A stretch of DNA of 64,000 nt from Advenella mimigardefordensis DPN7 (GTDB lineage Bacteria; Pseudomonadota; Gammaproteobacteria; Burkholderiales; Burkholderiaceae_B). Positions 42,609-51,665 of this stretch are shown here, one piece after another. The notes below the pieces were generated by a model that saw nothing but the letters and a program-made list of their open reading frames with translations, searched no databases and was not told the origin of the DNA. The first letter of the stretch is position 1. The number at the start of each line of letters is the position of its first letter. The position numbers and the translations under genes are program-made. The stretch covers positions 2,356,001 through 2,420,000 of the forward strand of contig NZ_CP003915.1 of the NCBI RefSeq assembly GCF_000521505.1, read 5' to 3'.

Positions 42609-45600
42609 ATGGCACAGTTTTTTATCAGCCGCCCGATTTTTGCATGGGTTCTTTCCATTATCATCATGCTCGCCGGGCTGGCGTCGATCCACAGCCTGCC
42701 GCTGGAGCAGTACCCCGACATCGCACCGCCGCGGGTAGCGATCACGGCCACTTATACCGGCGCATCGGCCAAGACCGTAGAAGACTCGGTTACCCAGGTG
42801 ATTGAGCAGCAACTGAAAGGCCTGGATAATCTGCTGTACATGCGCAGTAACAGCAATGCCGCCGGGCGTGCGCGGATCACGCTGACCTTTGATGCCGGTA
42901 CCAATATTGATGTTGCACAAATGCAGGTGCAGAATCGTCTGCAGCAGGCCATGTCCCGCCTGCCCCAGCAAGTACAAAGCCGCGGCGTTACCGTAACCAA
43001 AGGCGGCGAAGAGTTTCTGATGGTGGTTTCGCTGTACTCCGATGACGGCAGCGCGTCGCCGGTAGATGTGGGTGACTACATCACCAGTAATCTGGTGGAT
43101 GTGATCAGCCGGATCGATGGTGTCGGAGAAGTGCAAACACTGGGGACAGGATATGCGATGCGCATCTGGCTGGATCCGCGCAAACTGCTCAGCTACAACA
43201 TGATGCCGTCCGATGTTACGGCGGCCATCCAGAAGCAGAATGTGCAGGTGTCTGCCGGCCAGCTTGGGTCCTTGCCTGCGGTCAGCGACCAGCAATTGAA
43301 TGCAACGATCACCGCGCGCAGCATGCTGCAGACCGAAGAAGACTTTCGGAATGTAGTGCTGCGTGTTGCGCCTGACGGAGCGGTTGTACGGATCCGCGAT
43401 GTGGCCCGGGTTGAACTGGGTGCAGAAAACCTGACCATTCGTTCGGCCTTGGGCGGCCTGCCCGGCGCCGGTATGGGGATTATTACCGCAGACGGTGCTA
43501 ACGCCGTGGAGGTTGCCCAGCGGGTGCGCGAAAAACTGGCCGAACTGGAGCCGTTTTTCCCCAATAATCTGAAAACCTTTATCGGGGTTGATTCAACGCC
43601 GTTCATCAGCGCCTCCATTGACGAGGTGGTGAAGGTACTGCTGGAGGCAATGGTGCTGGTGGTGCTGGTTATTTATCTGTTTTTACAGAACCTGCGCGCC
43701 ACCCTGATCCCGGCGATTGCCGTTCCTGTTGTGCTGCTCGGCGTTTTTGGCGTTTTGTCGATTGCCGGTTTTTCGATCAATACCCTGACGCTGTTCGGCA
43801 TGGTGCTGGCCATTGGCCTGCTGGTAGATGATGCCATTGTGGTCGTGGAAAACGTGGAACGCGTCATGCACGAGCAGGGGTTATCCCCGCGCGAAGCCAC
43901 ACGTAAATCCATGCGTGAAATTACACCGGCACTGGTGGGTATTACACTTGTATTGTCAGCCGTATTCATTCCCATGGCGTTTTTTGGCGGCTCCACTGGT
44001 GTCATTTACCGGCAGTTCTCGATCACGATTGTGTCATCCATGGTGCTCTCCGTGATCGTAGCACTCACGCTCACCCCTGCCCTTTGCGCCAGTTTGCTCA
44101 AGCCGGTGAGAAAAGGCGAACATACCAATCCGTCACACGCACGCAAGGGCCCTTTGGGTGTTCTGGATCGCTTTTTCGTGCGATTCAATCAAGGATTTGA
44201 CAGAACGGCAAACCGCTATCAAACCGCAGTGGCCGGCATAGCCAAACGACCACGCCGTGGGCTGATTGTCTATGTGATTATTGCGGTTATCATGGCATTT
44301 CTGTTCCTGCGTCTGCCCACTTCCTTTCTGCCGCCCGAGGACCAGGCCGCAGTGCGACTACAGATAACGCTGCCTGCGGGAGCCACAGATGCACGGTTGC
44401 AACCGATTATGCGGGAGATCGAGCAGTATTTTCTGAAGCAGCCGGATGTACGCAGCATTACCAGCATTACGGGTCGTAGCGGTGATCAGAGCTCGGCACG
44501 TGCCTATGTGATGCTCACTGACTGGAGCCTAAGGCCTTTACCGGAACAGTCGGCCGCAGCAATCGCACGCAAGGCCACCCGCGATCTGGCGCATATCCGC
44601 GATGCCCGGATTATTGCGACACTGCCGCCCATCGTGCGCGGCCTGGGTTCAAGTTCGGGCTTTAATTTTTTCCTGCAGGATATCAACGGCCTGGGGCACG
44701 AAGCGCTGGTGCAGGCCAGCCGTGACGCATTGCGCCTGCTTGGCGAACGCGATGAATTGATGAACGTGCGCATTGACGCACCTGAAGATACCGCGCAGTT
44801 TGCCGTGAAGATAGACGATGCCCGCGCTGGTGCATTCAGCCTGACAACCGATGCGATTGACAGTACCCTGTCCACCGCCATGGGCGGTACCTACGTGAAC
44901 GACTTCCTGGATCGGGGCCGGGTCAAGCGAGTGTATGTACAGGGTGATACACCGTTTCGCATGTTGCCAGGTGATATCGATCAATGGCATGTCCGCAATA
45001 CACTGGGCGAAATGGTGGCATTTCCTGCCTTCTCCAGCACCAACTGGACTTTCGGCTCGCCTGAGCTGAATCGCTACAATGGCAGTCCCAGTCTTGAATT
45101 CCTGGGGGACGCCGCACCCGGCGTCAGTTCGGGTGCGGCGATGCTGGCCGTCGAGCAGGTGATGCAGCAAATGCCAGCAGGCATCGGCTTTGAATGGACC
45201 GGCGCGTCGCTGCAGGAACGTATTTCGGGCGCGCAGGCGCCCCTGCTCTACGCCGTCTCCATTCTGTTTGTGTTCCTGTGTCTGGCCGCATTGTACGAAA
45301 GCTGGTCGGTACCTTTCGCGATTATTCTGGTGGTGCCGCTGGGCATTGTCGGCGCGCTGCTGTTTACGGCCCTGCGTGAACTGCATAATGATGTCTTTTT
45401 CCAGGTTGGCCTGCTGACCACCGTGGGGCTGACATCGAAGAATGCAATTCTGATTGTCGAGTTCGCCAAGCAGTTGCAGGAACGCGGCCATACCGTGCTG
45501 GAAGCCACATTGATTGCGGTGCGCCAGCGCCTGCGCCCCATTCTGATGACATCGCTGGCCTTTGGCTTCGGTGTATTGCCGCTGGCAATTGGCACCGGTG

Positions 45601-45788
45601 CCGGGGCCGGTGGCCGTCACGCGATTGGTACAGCCGTTCTGGGTGGGATGATCGTGGGTACGGCGCTGAGCCTGTTTTTCGTGCCGCTATTCTTTGTGCT
45701 TGTACGCAGCTTCCGACGCAAACGGCATCCGCATGATGATCATTCTGCGACGCCTTCACCAGATACTCATTCGGGTTCAATATCATGA
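42609..45788 (+). CDS. RND efflux pump inner membrane transporter (HAE-1 type)
   Basis: A 1059-residue AcrB/MexB-family proton-driven drug pump. MAQFFISRPIFAWVLSIIIML is the standard N-terminal helix. Twelve membrane segments in two repeats flank two large periplasmic loops. The proton relay is visible as the Asp pair in GLLVDDAIVVVENVERVM and the Lys in LTSKNAILIVEFAKQLQE. The length is normal. It is the middle gene of the tripartite operon; its stop overlaps the channel gene by 4 bp (ATGA). Substrates are probably hydrophobic drugs, solvents or aromatic compounds, as inferred from the family. Confidence 0.97.
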   Translation: MAQFFISRPIFAWVLSIIIMLAGLASIHSLPLEQYPDIAPPRVAITATYTGASAKTVEDSVTQVIEQQLKGLDNLLYMRSNSNAAGRARITLTFDAGTNIDVAQMQVQNRLQQAMSRLPQQVQSRGVTVTKGGEEFLMVVSLYSDDGSASPVDVGDYITSNLVDVISRIDGVGEVQTLGTGYAMRIWLDPRKLLSYNMMPSDVTAAIQKQNVQVSAGQLGSLPAVSDQQLNATITARSMLQTEEDFRNVVLRVAPDGAVVRIRDVARVELGAENLTIRSALGGLPGAGMGIITADGANAVEVAQRVREKLAELEPFFPNNLKTFIGVDSTPFISASIDEVVKVLLEAMVLVVLVIYLFLQNLRATLIPAIAVPVVLLGVFGVLSIAGFSINTLTLFGMVLAIGLLVDDAIVVVENVERVMHEQGLSPREATRKSMREITPALVGITLVLSAVFIPMAFFGGSTGVIYRQFSITIVSSMVLSVIVALTLTPALCASLLKPVRKGEHTNPSHARKGPLGVLDRFFVRFNQGFDRTANRYQTAVAGIAKRPRRGLIVYVIIAVIMAFLFLRLPTSFLPPEDQAAVRLQITLPAGATDARLQPIMREIEQYFLKQPDVRSITSITGRSGDQSSARAYVMLTDWSLRPLPEQSAAAIARKATRDLAHIRDARIIATLPPIVRGLGSSSGFNFFLQDINGLGHEALVQASRDALRLLGERDELMNVRIDAPEDTAQFAVKIDDARAGAFSLTTDAIDSTLSTAMGGTYVNDFLDRGRVKRVYVQGDTPFRMLPGDIDQWHVRNTLGEMVAFPAFSSTNWTFGSPELNRYNGSPSLEFLGDAAPGVSSGAAMLAVEQVMQQMPAGIGFEWTGASLQERISGAQAPLLYAVSILFVFLCLAALYESWSVPFAIILVVPLGIVGALLFTALRELHNDVFFQVGLLTTVGLTSKNAILIVEFAKQLQERGHTVLEATLIAVRQRLRPILMTSLAFGFGVLPLAIGTGAGAGGRHAIGTAVLGGMIVGTALSLFFVPLFFVLVRSFRRKRHPHDDHSATPSPDTHSGSIS

Positions 45789-47263
45789 GCAGACGACCCC
45801 TTGCGCTAAGCCGGTCTATTGCATTTGTCATTCCCCTGCTGGGATTGAGCGCCTGCGTCAATCTGGCGCCAGACTATCAGCAACCGGCCGCTCCTGTCGC
45901 CAGCGTCTGGCCGCAGCCGCCGGCAACGAAAGCCAGCTCAGGTCAAGCGTCAGTAAACGAACTGGACTGGCTGACGTTCTTTACCGACGCACGCCTGCGT
46001 GACGTGGTCCGCCTTGGCCTCGAACACAATCGTGATTTACAGATTGCGACCCTGAATATTGAACGGGCCCGTGCGCAATACGGTATTGCCAGCGCCGATG
46101 CTCTGCCGTCAATTGGCGCGGATGCACAGGCCAGCCGTAGCCGCACCCCGGCCAGCATCTCCAATTCCGGGGAAACCACGCTGTCGTCGCGTTATACCGT
46201 GGATCTCGGTCTGACCAGCTACGAGATTGATTTTTTCGGCAAAATCCGCAATCTCAAGGCGGCCGCACTGCAACGCTATCTGGCCGCGCAGGAAGCCCGG
46301 CGCAGTGCCCAGATCAGCCTGGTGAGCGAAATTGCCGCGGCCTGGCTGCAACTGGAGGCAACCGGCCAGCAGCTTGCCCTGGCCCGTAGCACCCTGCTGA
46401 ACCAGCAGAAATCACATGATCTGATCCGCCGCAGCCATGCTCTGGGCGCCGAGTCGGGACTGACGCTGGCACAATCGCAGACCACGGTCGATGCTGCCCG
46501 TGTCAAGGTGGCCGAGTACGAAACCCAGCAGGCACAGGATACCAACGCCCTCACCCTGCTGACGGGTACGCAAGTGCCTGGCTCCCTTTTACCGCCTGCA
46601 GATTTTGCCTTGCAGGGGCGTGCGGCTACCCGGCTGGTGATGCCGCCTGATGGCCTGCCGTCCAGCGTGCTGCAGCAGCGTCCGGATGTATTGGCTGCCG
46701 AACATGATTTGATTGCTGCCAATGCCGACATCGGCGCAGCGCGAGCGGCGTTTTTCCCCAGTATTTCCCTGCTGGGATCTGCCGGTACGGCCAGCAGCAG
46801 TCTATCCGGGCTCTTTACCGGCGGCACGCTGGCCTGGAGCGTGGCCCCTTCACTGCGTTTGCCTATTTTCGACGGCGGCGCCAATCGCGCCAATCTGAAT
46901 CTGAGCAAAGCACAAAAAGATATTTTGCTTGCCACCTATGAAAAAGCCATTCAGACGGCTTTTCGCGAGGTGGCCGATGCCCTGGCCGTGCGCGCCACGA
47001 TCGCGACACGATTACAGTCCCAGCAGTCGCTGGTCGCCTCCACTTATCGCAGTTTCCAGCTCTCCAGCGCCCTGTTTGCACGAGGCGGCGGCTCCGGATT
47101 CCTGGAGGTACTGGATGCTCAGCGCGCATACTATGCGGCACAGCAGGATATGATTACCTTAAGGCTGCTTGAGCAATTGAACCGTCTGGCTCTGTTCAAA
47201 ACCCTGGGGGGTGGCTGGCAGCCAGTAGCGGCAAGTTCGTCAAGGCCGACGACCTCGCCCTGA
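45785..47263 (+). CDS. RND efflux outer membrane channel lipoprotein (OprM/NodT family)
   Basis: A 492-residue outer membrane factor with a lipoprotein signal (lipobox LSAC at about 21-24) followed by VNLAPDYQQPAAP, the usual OprM-type start. Two repeats of the channel fold carry VRLGLEHNRDLQIATLNIERAR and [34 protein letters not shown] motifs. The ATG at 45785 overlaps the pump stop by 4 bp. It completes the tripartite system. A second, separate channel gene of the same family is cut by the right edge of the window. Confidence 0.95.
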   Translation: MSRRPLALSRSIAFVIPLLGLSACVNLAPDYQQPAAPVASVWPQPPATKASSGQASVNELDWLTFFTDARLRDVVRLGLEHNRDLQIATLNIERARAQYGIASADALPSIGADAQASRSRTPASISNSGETTLSSRYTVDLGLTSYEIDFFGKIRNLKAAALQRYLAAQEARRSAQISLVSEIAAAWLQLEATGQQLALARSTLLNQQKSHDLIRRSHALGAESGLTLAQSQTTVDAARVKVAEYETQQAQDTNALTLLTGTQVPGSLLPPADFALQGRAATRLVMPPDGLPSSVLQQRPDVLAAEHDLIAANADIGAARAAFFPSISLLGSAGTASSSLSGLFTGGTLAWSVAPSLRLPIFDGGANRANLNLSKAQKDILLATYEKAIQTAFREVADALAVRATIATRLQSQQSLVASTYRSFQLSSALFARGGGSGFLEVLDAQRAYYAAQQDMITLRLLEQLNRLALFKTLGGGWQPVAASSSRPTTSP

Positions 47264-47379
47264 CCGACGCAGGGGTTTTTCCGGTACAGGCGCAGGGTCA
47301 TCGCCCCAACCTATCGATCAGGAATGTTATAACGAGAGTGTTCGTTCCTTTCATGCAGTGACCTAAACAGGAGTCAGAC

Positions 47380-47805
47380 ATGGCGGTTGATAAAGTACTT
47401 TATGTTGCACACGCGACGGCTACAGGCGGACGCGATGGGCGTGCCGTTTCATCGGACAATGTATTAGACGTAAAACTGACCACACCGAAAGAGCTGGGTG
47501 GTGGCGGTGGCACCGGCACCAATCCCGAGCAGCTTTTTGCGGCTGGATATTCAGCCTGCTTTCTGGGCGCCCTCAAACTGGTTGCCTCACGCGAAAAAGT
47601 CAAATTGCCGGACGATACCCGGATTGACGGCAGCGTGGGCATCGGGCCTATTGCCCAGGGGTTTGGCATTGAGGTAGAGTTGAAAATTTCGGTACCCGGG
47701 GTGGAACGCAGTGTTGCTCAGGCCCTGGTCAGCAAGGCCCATGAGGTGTGTCCTTATTCGAACGCAACAAGAGGCAATATAGACGTGACGCTCACCGTAG
47801 TGTAA
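47380..47805 (+). CDS. ohr: Organic hydroperoxide resistance protein Ohr
   Basis: A 141-residue Ohr/OsmC-family thiol peroxidase that reduces organic hydroperoxides. Both catalytic cysteines are in place: GYSACFLGA (about 57-65) and [13 protein letters not shown] (about 122-134); the latter is the Ohr rather than OsmC signature. The ATG follows AACAGGAGTCAGAC, a strong ribosome site. It is a single gene with its own terminator at 47827. No OhrR gene is adjacent. Confidence 0.95.
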   Translation: MAVDKVLYVAHATATGGRDGRAVSSDNVLDVKLTTPKELGGGGGTGTNPEQLFAAGYSACFLGALKLVASREKVKLPDDTRIDGSVGIGPIAQGFGIEVELKISVPGVERSVAQALVSKAHEVCPYSNATRGNIDVTLTVV

Positions 47806-48155
47806 CGCAGACCTTCTCTTGGGGCTACGGCCGTGTCGTCCGGGTGATGGCACGGCCGTTTTGCTTCTTCATGTCTCAATAATGCTGCTGGCCCAATAGC
47901 CGCAATCACAGCGGCAACTCGACACAATCAGTTGACGATTCCTGATTTTCGCGCAACAATCCTTTGCCAGACTCGCTATTTTTCTTTCTGATCCAGCCTC
48001 TTATACTGTCTTTCGTACACACTAACGCCCGGCAATGAACAGCACAATGATCACTGTCATCGCAGGCAAACCCTGACAACACGTGGCGAGAAAGCGCCTT
48101 CGTGTATTTAATATTATCACTGCCATAAGCAGTGGCTTTTACGAGAGATATTTGC
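47806..48155. other. 350-bp gap between ohr and the aldo/keto reductase gene
   Basis: Apart from the ohr terminator nothing clear was found; small frames on the minus strand (47906-48184) have no family resemblance. The promoter of the downstream gene is presumably in the last 100 bp. Confidence 0.5.
47827..47870 (+). terminator. Intrinsic terminator of ohr
   Basis: ACGGCCGTG (47827-47835) and CACGGCCGT (47851-47859) form a 9-bp stem with a 15-nt loop followed by TTTTGCTTCTT. It lies about 20 bp after the ohr stop. Confidence 0.75.
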
Positions 48156-48962
48156 ATGAACATACCTTCTTTTGGCCTTGGCACCTTTCGCCTGAAAGAT
48201 CAGACTGTTATTGACTCCGTCACCAACGCACTGGAGGTGGGTTACCGGGCAATCGATACCGCACAAATTTACGGCAATGAGGCAGAGATCGGACAGGCAT
48301 TAAGCGCAAGCCCCGTCTCGCGTGATCAGTTGTTTCTGACCTCAAAAATCTGGACCGACAACTATGCTGCGGACAAACTCATCCCAAGCCTGAAAGACAG
48401 CCTGCACAAACTGCGCACCGACTACCTGGACCTGACGCTGATCCATTGGCCGTCGCCCGGCAATGCCGTGCCGGTCGCTGAATTCATGGGCGCACTGGCG
48501 CAGGCACAGCAGCAGGGACTGACCCGCCAGATCGGCGTATCCAATTTCACTATTGCCTTGATGCGTGAAGCCATAGATGCCGTGGGTAGCGACAGGATTG
48601 CCACCAATCAGATCGAATTGCATCCCTATCTGCAAAACAAAAAAGTGGTCGCGTTCGCACGTGAACATGATATTGCCATTACCTCATATATGACGCTGGG
48701 TTACGGCAAAGTGCTGCAGGACCCGGTGGTGCAGGCCATTGCGCAACGCCTGCAGGCAACACCCGCGCAGGTTGTACTGGCATGGGCGCTGCACAGCGGT
48801 TTTGCGGTGATCCCCTCCTCTACCAACCGCGCTCATCTGCAAAGCAATCTTGCGGCACAACAACTGCAGCTTTCAGACGCAGATATGGCTGCAATGGCTG
48901 CGCTGGACCGCAACGAGCGGATTACCAGCCCAGAGGGTCTGGCTCCTGAGTGGGACGACTGA
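48156..48962 (+). CDS. dkgB: Aldo/keto reductase (DkgB-like)
   Basis: A 268-residue NADPH-dependent aldo/keto reductase of the 2,5-diketo-D-gluconate reductase B type. Catalytic Asp and Tyr are in [15 protein letters not shown] (about 39-53), Lys in FLTSKIW and His in TLIHWPSPG. Other family markers are IGVSNF and [17 protein letters not shown] 48156 has GAGAGATA upstream; the frame is open from 48132. It likely clears methylglyoxal and other aldehydes. The LysR gene begins 5 bp after its stop in the same direction, which is unusual, since such regulators are normally divergent. Confidence 0.92.
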   Translation: MNIPSFGLGTFRLKDQTVIDSVTNALEVGYRAIDTAQIYGNEAEIGQALSASPVSRDQLFLTSKIWTDNYAADKLIPSLKDSLHKLRTDYLDLTLIHWPSPGNAVPVAEFMGALAQAQQQGLTRQIGVSNFTIALMREAIDAVGSDRIATNQIELHPYLQNKKVVAFAREHDIAITSYMTLGYGKVLQDPVVQAIAQRLQATPAQVVLAWALHSGFAVIPSSTNRAHLQSNLAAQQLQLSDADMAAMAALDRNERITSPEGLAPEWDD

Positions 48963-48966
48963 TCAA

Positions 48967-49893
48967 ATGCACAAGGCTGCCGTTCTGATGACCAACTCCG
49001 ATGATCTGCTGACTTTCGTTACTGTCATTGACAGCGGCTCCATCAGTGCGGCCGCCGAACAACGGGGGCTGACCCCTTCTGCGGTCAGCCGCACCCTGAC
49101 CCGGCTTGAACAGAATCTGCAAACCACACTCCTGAACCGCACCACCCGTCGCATGCATCTGACTGAAGAAGGACGGTTCCTGCTGGAACATGCCCGGGCC
49201 ATTGTGGCGCAGATGCAGGCGATGCAGGAGACGCTGGCTACCCGGCGCCAGTCGCCGGCAGGCCGGTTACGGGTCAACGCCGCCTCACCGTTTATGCTGC
49301 ACGCGATCGTGCCGCATATTGGCGTGTTTCGACGGAATTACCCCCATATTGAACTGCAGCTCAATACGCACGAGCTGAATATTGATTTGCTGGAGCAAAG
49401 CACTGATGTTGCCATCCGGATCGGCGCGCTGCAAAATTCGACGCTCCACGCGCGTCACCTGGGCAACAGCGCGCTCAAACTGCTTGCCAGCCCTGATTAT
49501 TTATCCCGTTATGGCACACCCGAGACGGTGGAAGCACTGGAAGCACACACGTTACTGGGTTTTACGCAGCCGGAAAGTCTCAATCTCTGGCCCGTCCGCC
49601 GTGCTGATACAGACAACCAACTGATGACCATCCCGGACGTGGCGGCCTCCAGTGGTGAAACGTTACGACAATTGGCATTGGCCGGACAGGGCATCGTCTG
49701 CCTGTCGGATTTCATGACCTATGAGGATGTTCGTCATGAACGCCTGATTCCGGTTCTTCCTCATTTGACAGAAAAGCAGGTTCAGCCCATACATGCCGTG
49801 TACTACAGAAACTCGCCGCTGGCGCTGCGCATTCAGTGCTTCATCGATTTCATACAGAAAACGCTGTCAATCCAGCCCTGGAATGGCAGGTAA
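48967..49893 (+). CDS. LysR-family transcriptional regulator
   Basis: A 308-residue LysR regulator of the CrgA/DmlR subgroup. The HTH is LLTFVTVIDSGSISAAAEQ and LTPSAVSRTLTRLEQ; the segment LLNRTTRRMHLTEEG follows, as usual. ATG 48967 is used; ATG 48988 (MTNSDDLL) is an equally family-like alternative, and neither has a strong ribosome site, so coupling to the upstream aldo/keto reductase gene is likely. It probably regulates that gene or its own operon. The 24-bp gap to the convergent M23 gene leaves little room for a terminator. Confidence 0.93.
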   Translation: MHKAAVLMTNSDDLLTFVTVIDSGSISAAAEQRGLTPSAVSRTLTRLEQNLQTTLLNRTTRRMHLTEEGRFLLEHARAIVAQMQAMQETLATRRQSPAGRLRVNAASPFMLHAIVPHIGVFRRNYPHIELQLNTHELNIDLLEQSTDVAIRIGALQNSTLHARHLGNSALKLLASPDYLSRYGTPETVEALEAHTLLGFTQPESLNLWPVRRADTDNQLMTIPDVAASSGETLRQLALAGQGIVCLSDFMTYEDVRHERLIPVLPHLTEKQVQPIHAVYYRNSPLALRIQCFIDFIQKTLSIQPWNGR

Positions 49894-49917
49894 CAACGGT
49901 AACAACGTGATAACAAA

Positions 49918-50685
49918 CTAGTGGCGGATGATGGTTCTGATCCGGCCGGAGCGCATGCGCTGGCTCTGGCCACCTCTTATGATGGTTGTCTTCTGAATCC
50001 GGCCGATACCGGCTGCGCCCTGCCCGGTTAGCGGATTGACCGCATAATTGTTATAACGGATCTCATAATGTAAATGAGGGCCTGTTACCTTGCCGGTATC
50101 GCCTAAATGGCCGATCACTTCACCTTTGTCTACGATCCGGCCAACGGCCAGGCGCGGTGCAAATTTCTGCAGATGTGCATACAGCGTTTGATAACCCGAG
50201 CCATGCTCCACGATCACGGTATTGCCGTAACCACCCTTGACGCCGGCAAACGATACCTTGCCGCCCAGCGTTGATTTGACTTGCGTACCCAGCGGCGCTA
50301 CCAAATCGACACCAGCGTGAAATCGCAGCTGATTGTATATGGGATGCATACGCAAGCCGAAACGGGAAGACACATAGCTCTTGTCCAGCGGCGACGCCAG
50401 AAAGCCCATGATCTTCAAATCCAGTTTCAGGGCCGGGCCGCAACCCTTGCTGCTACATCCCTGCGGGGGTTCCAGGTCATCGTCCAGCCCTCTTATGGTT
50501 TTAACATCTGAGTCGAGCGTTGGCGCCTCGGGCGCAGTATCCAGATCCTCATCGGATTGAGCACGCACGGGCATTGCATGCAACGCGGCGACAACGCAGC
50601 CAAGCAGCATCAGGGTGTGCAGGACGGTCCGACTTAACACGCCGCGCATGAAAGAAAAGGGGTTCGCATATACATGAAAAGGCAT
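49918..50685 (-). CDS. M23-family metallopeptidase (LytM domain), exported
   Basis: A 255-residue exported peptidase. An N-terminal signal or anchor (about 13-40, ending VRAQS) precedes a low-complexity acidic linker. The LytM domain covers about 100-225: RFGLRMHPIYNQLRFHAGVD has the first His and Asp ligands, and TGPHLHYEIRYN the H-x-H pair, so zinc ligands are complete. It would cleave peptidoglycan cross-links or act in cell separation or envelope repair. Two cysteines (CSSKGCG) just before the domain may form a disulfide. An ATG at 50649 is an alternative start. Confidence 0.9.
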   Translation of the reverse strand: MPFHVYANPFSFMRGVLSRTVLHTLMLLGCVVAALHAMPVRAQSDEDLDTAPEAPTLDSDVKTIRGLDDDLEPPQGCSSKGCGPALKLDLKIMGFLASPLDKSYVSSRFGLRMHPIYNQLRFHAGVDLVAPLGTQVKSTLGGKVSFAGVKGGYGNTVIVEHGSGYQTLYAHLQKFAPRLAVGRIVDKGEVIGHLGDTGKVTGPHLHYEIRYNNYAVNPLTGQGAAGIGRIQKTTIIRGGQSQRMRSGRIRTIIRH

Positions 50686-50855
50686 TTTACTTATTTCAAC
50701 TCAATCACAGCACAAATCCGTGTATAGTTTTTGTTTCTACCCATTTTCCAAACGCATGGCGATGCCCGGGTAATATCCATGACTGAAAGGCGCCGATCAC
50801 CCCGAACGGCTTCTTCTGTCCGGAATTGTTCCGACGTACGCCGTAAAGACTGCCA

Positions 50856-51245
50856 ATGCTCAGACTTTCCGTCATCCTATCCCTGCTTGTCTGCCTGGGT
50901 GCCTGCTCGGACCGGCAAGACGATGAACGTCTGCGACTGGCGCTTACGTCCGATTGCACCGTCACGCGCGCCTCTCTGCTGCTTAGCGGCAAATACGTTG
51001 ACAAGCAGGCGTTGGCAACCGTGCAGCAGGAGTGCCAGGCGGCCTATGTCACGTTGATGAACACGGTTACTGCGCAGCAGTTGCGTGACCAGCAGACCGA
51101 GGTCTATGACAGCTTTCAGCGGGCATACCGCATGAAATATTCACTGCACGACGTTTTTGATAATCTGCCGCCCGCCGCCAAAACCACGTATGAAGAACTG
51201 GCAACCATACTCTTTGGGCTGAAAAAAGAGGATATCGACTCATGA
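50856..51245 (+). CDS. Small lipoprotein of unknown function
   Basis: A 129-residue protein with a short lipoprotein signal (MLRLSVILSLLVCLGAC, lipobox LGAC at 14-17). The mature part is helical and charged, with two cysteines 25 residues apart (SDC and QEC). I do not recognise a family. Its stop overlaps the next ATG by 4 bp (ATGA), so the two genes are translationally coupled. The next protein has the same layout of an anchor plus two spaced cysteines, suggesting a partner or duplicate. Confidence 0.8.
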   Translation: MLRLSVILSLLVCLGACSDRQDDERLRLALTSDCTVTRASLLLSGKYVDKQALATVQQECQAAYVTLMNTVTAQQLRDQQTEVYDSFQRAYRMKYSLHDVFDNLPPAAKTTYEELATILFGLKKEDIDS

Positions 51246-51613
51246 GAGATTTCCGTGATCGCATGCGTTTAATAAAATACCTGATTGCCGCGCTGTTCGT
51301 TCTGGTTGCGCTGGGCTATCTATGGGCCAGCATGAATCGCCCTGATGAAACAGCCGGCGAATACTCGCAATTTGACAAGGAAAGAGCCATTATTACCTGC
51401 ATGACGGCCGAGTATGCCACCCGCTACCAGGACGATCCGGCCGAAACCGATATGTTCCCTGAGTGTGAAGCACGCTTCGAAAAACTTAAAGCGACGTTGC
51501 CCTATGCCGAATATATTCGTCTGCAGCAGACGCCTGTGTTAGCCGAAAGCGGCCCGGTCCATATGCAGCCTTACGAGCTATTTCTACAGATTATGACCGG
51601 CCAGGATCGCTGA
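51242..51613 (+). CDS. Small membrane-anchored protein of unknown function
   Basis: A 123-residue protein with one N-terminal membrane segment (LIKYLIAALFVLVALGYLWA, about 10-29) and a periplasmic helical part. Two cysteines, 21 residues apart (ITC and PEC), could form a disulfide like that of the preceding lipoprotein. No family is recognised. It overlaps the upstream gene by 4 bp and lies 52 bp before a Bug receptor gene, which might or might not be part of the same transcript. Confidence 0.78.
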   Translation: MRDFRDRMRLIKYLIAALFVLVALGYLWASMNRPDETAGEYSQFDKERAIITCMTAEYATRYQDDPAETDMFPECEARFEKLKATLPYAEYIRLQQTPVLAESGPVHMQPYELFLQIMTGQDR

Positions 51614-51665
51614 TTCCTGTGCCACTATGCTTATTGATGTTTGTTCCAAAGGACGTTTTTGAAAA

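Noticed and set aside
42384..43295. Minus-strand open frame of 303 codons across the adaptor-pump junction
   Set aside because: Overlaps two well-supported genes, with no recognisable domain or ribosome site.
44649..45620. Long minus-strand open frame (323 codons) opposite the RND pump gene
   Set aside because: It lies entirely inside the pump gene, has no family resemblance, and is His/Gln/Arg-rich as expected for an antisense frame of a high-GC gene.
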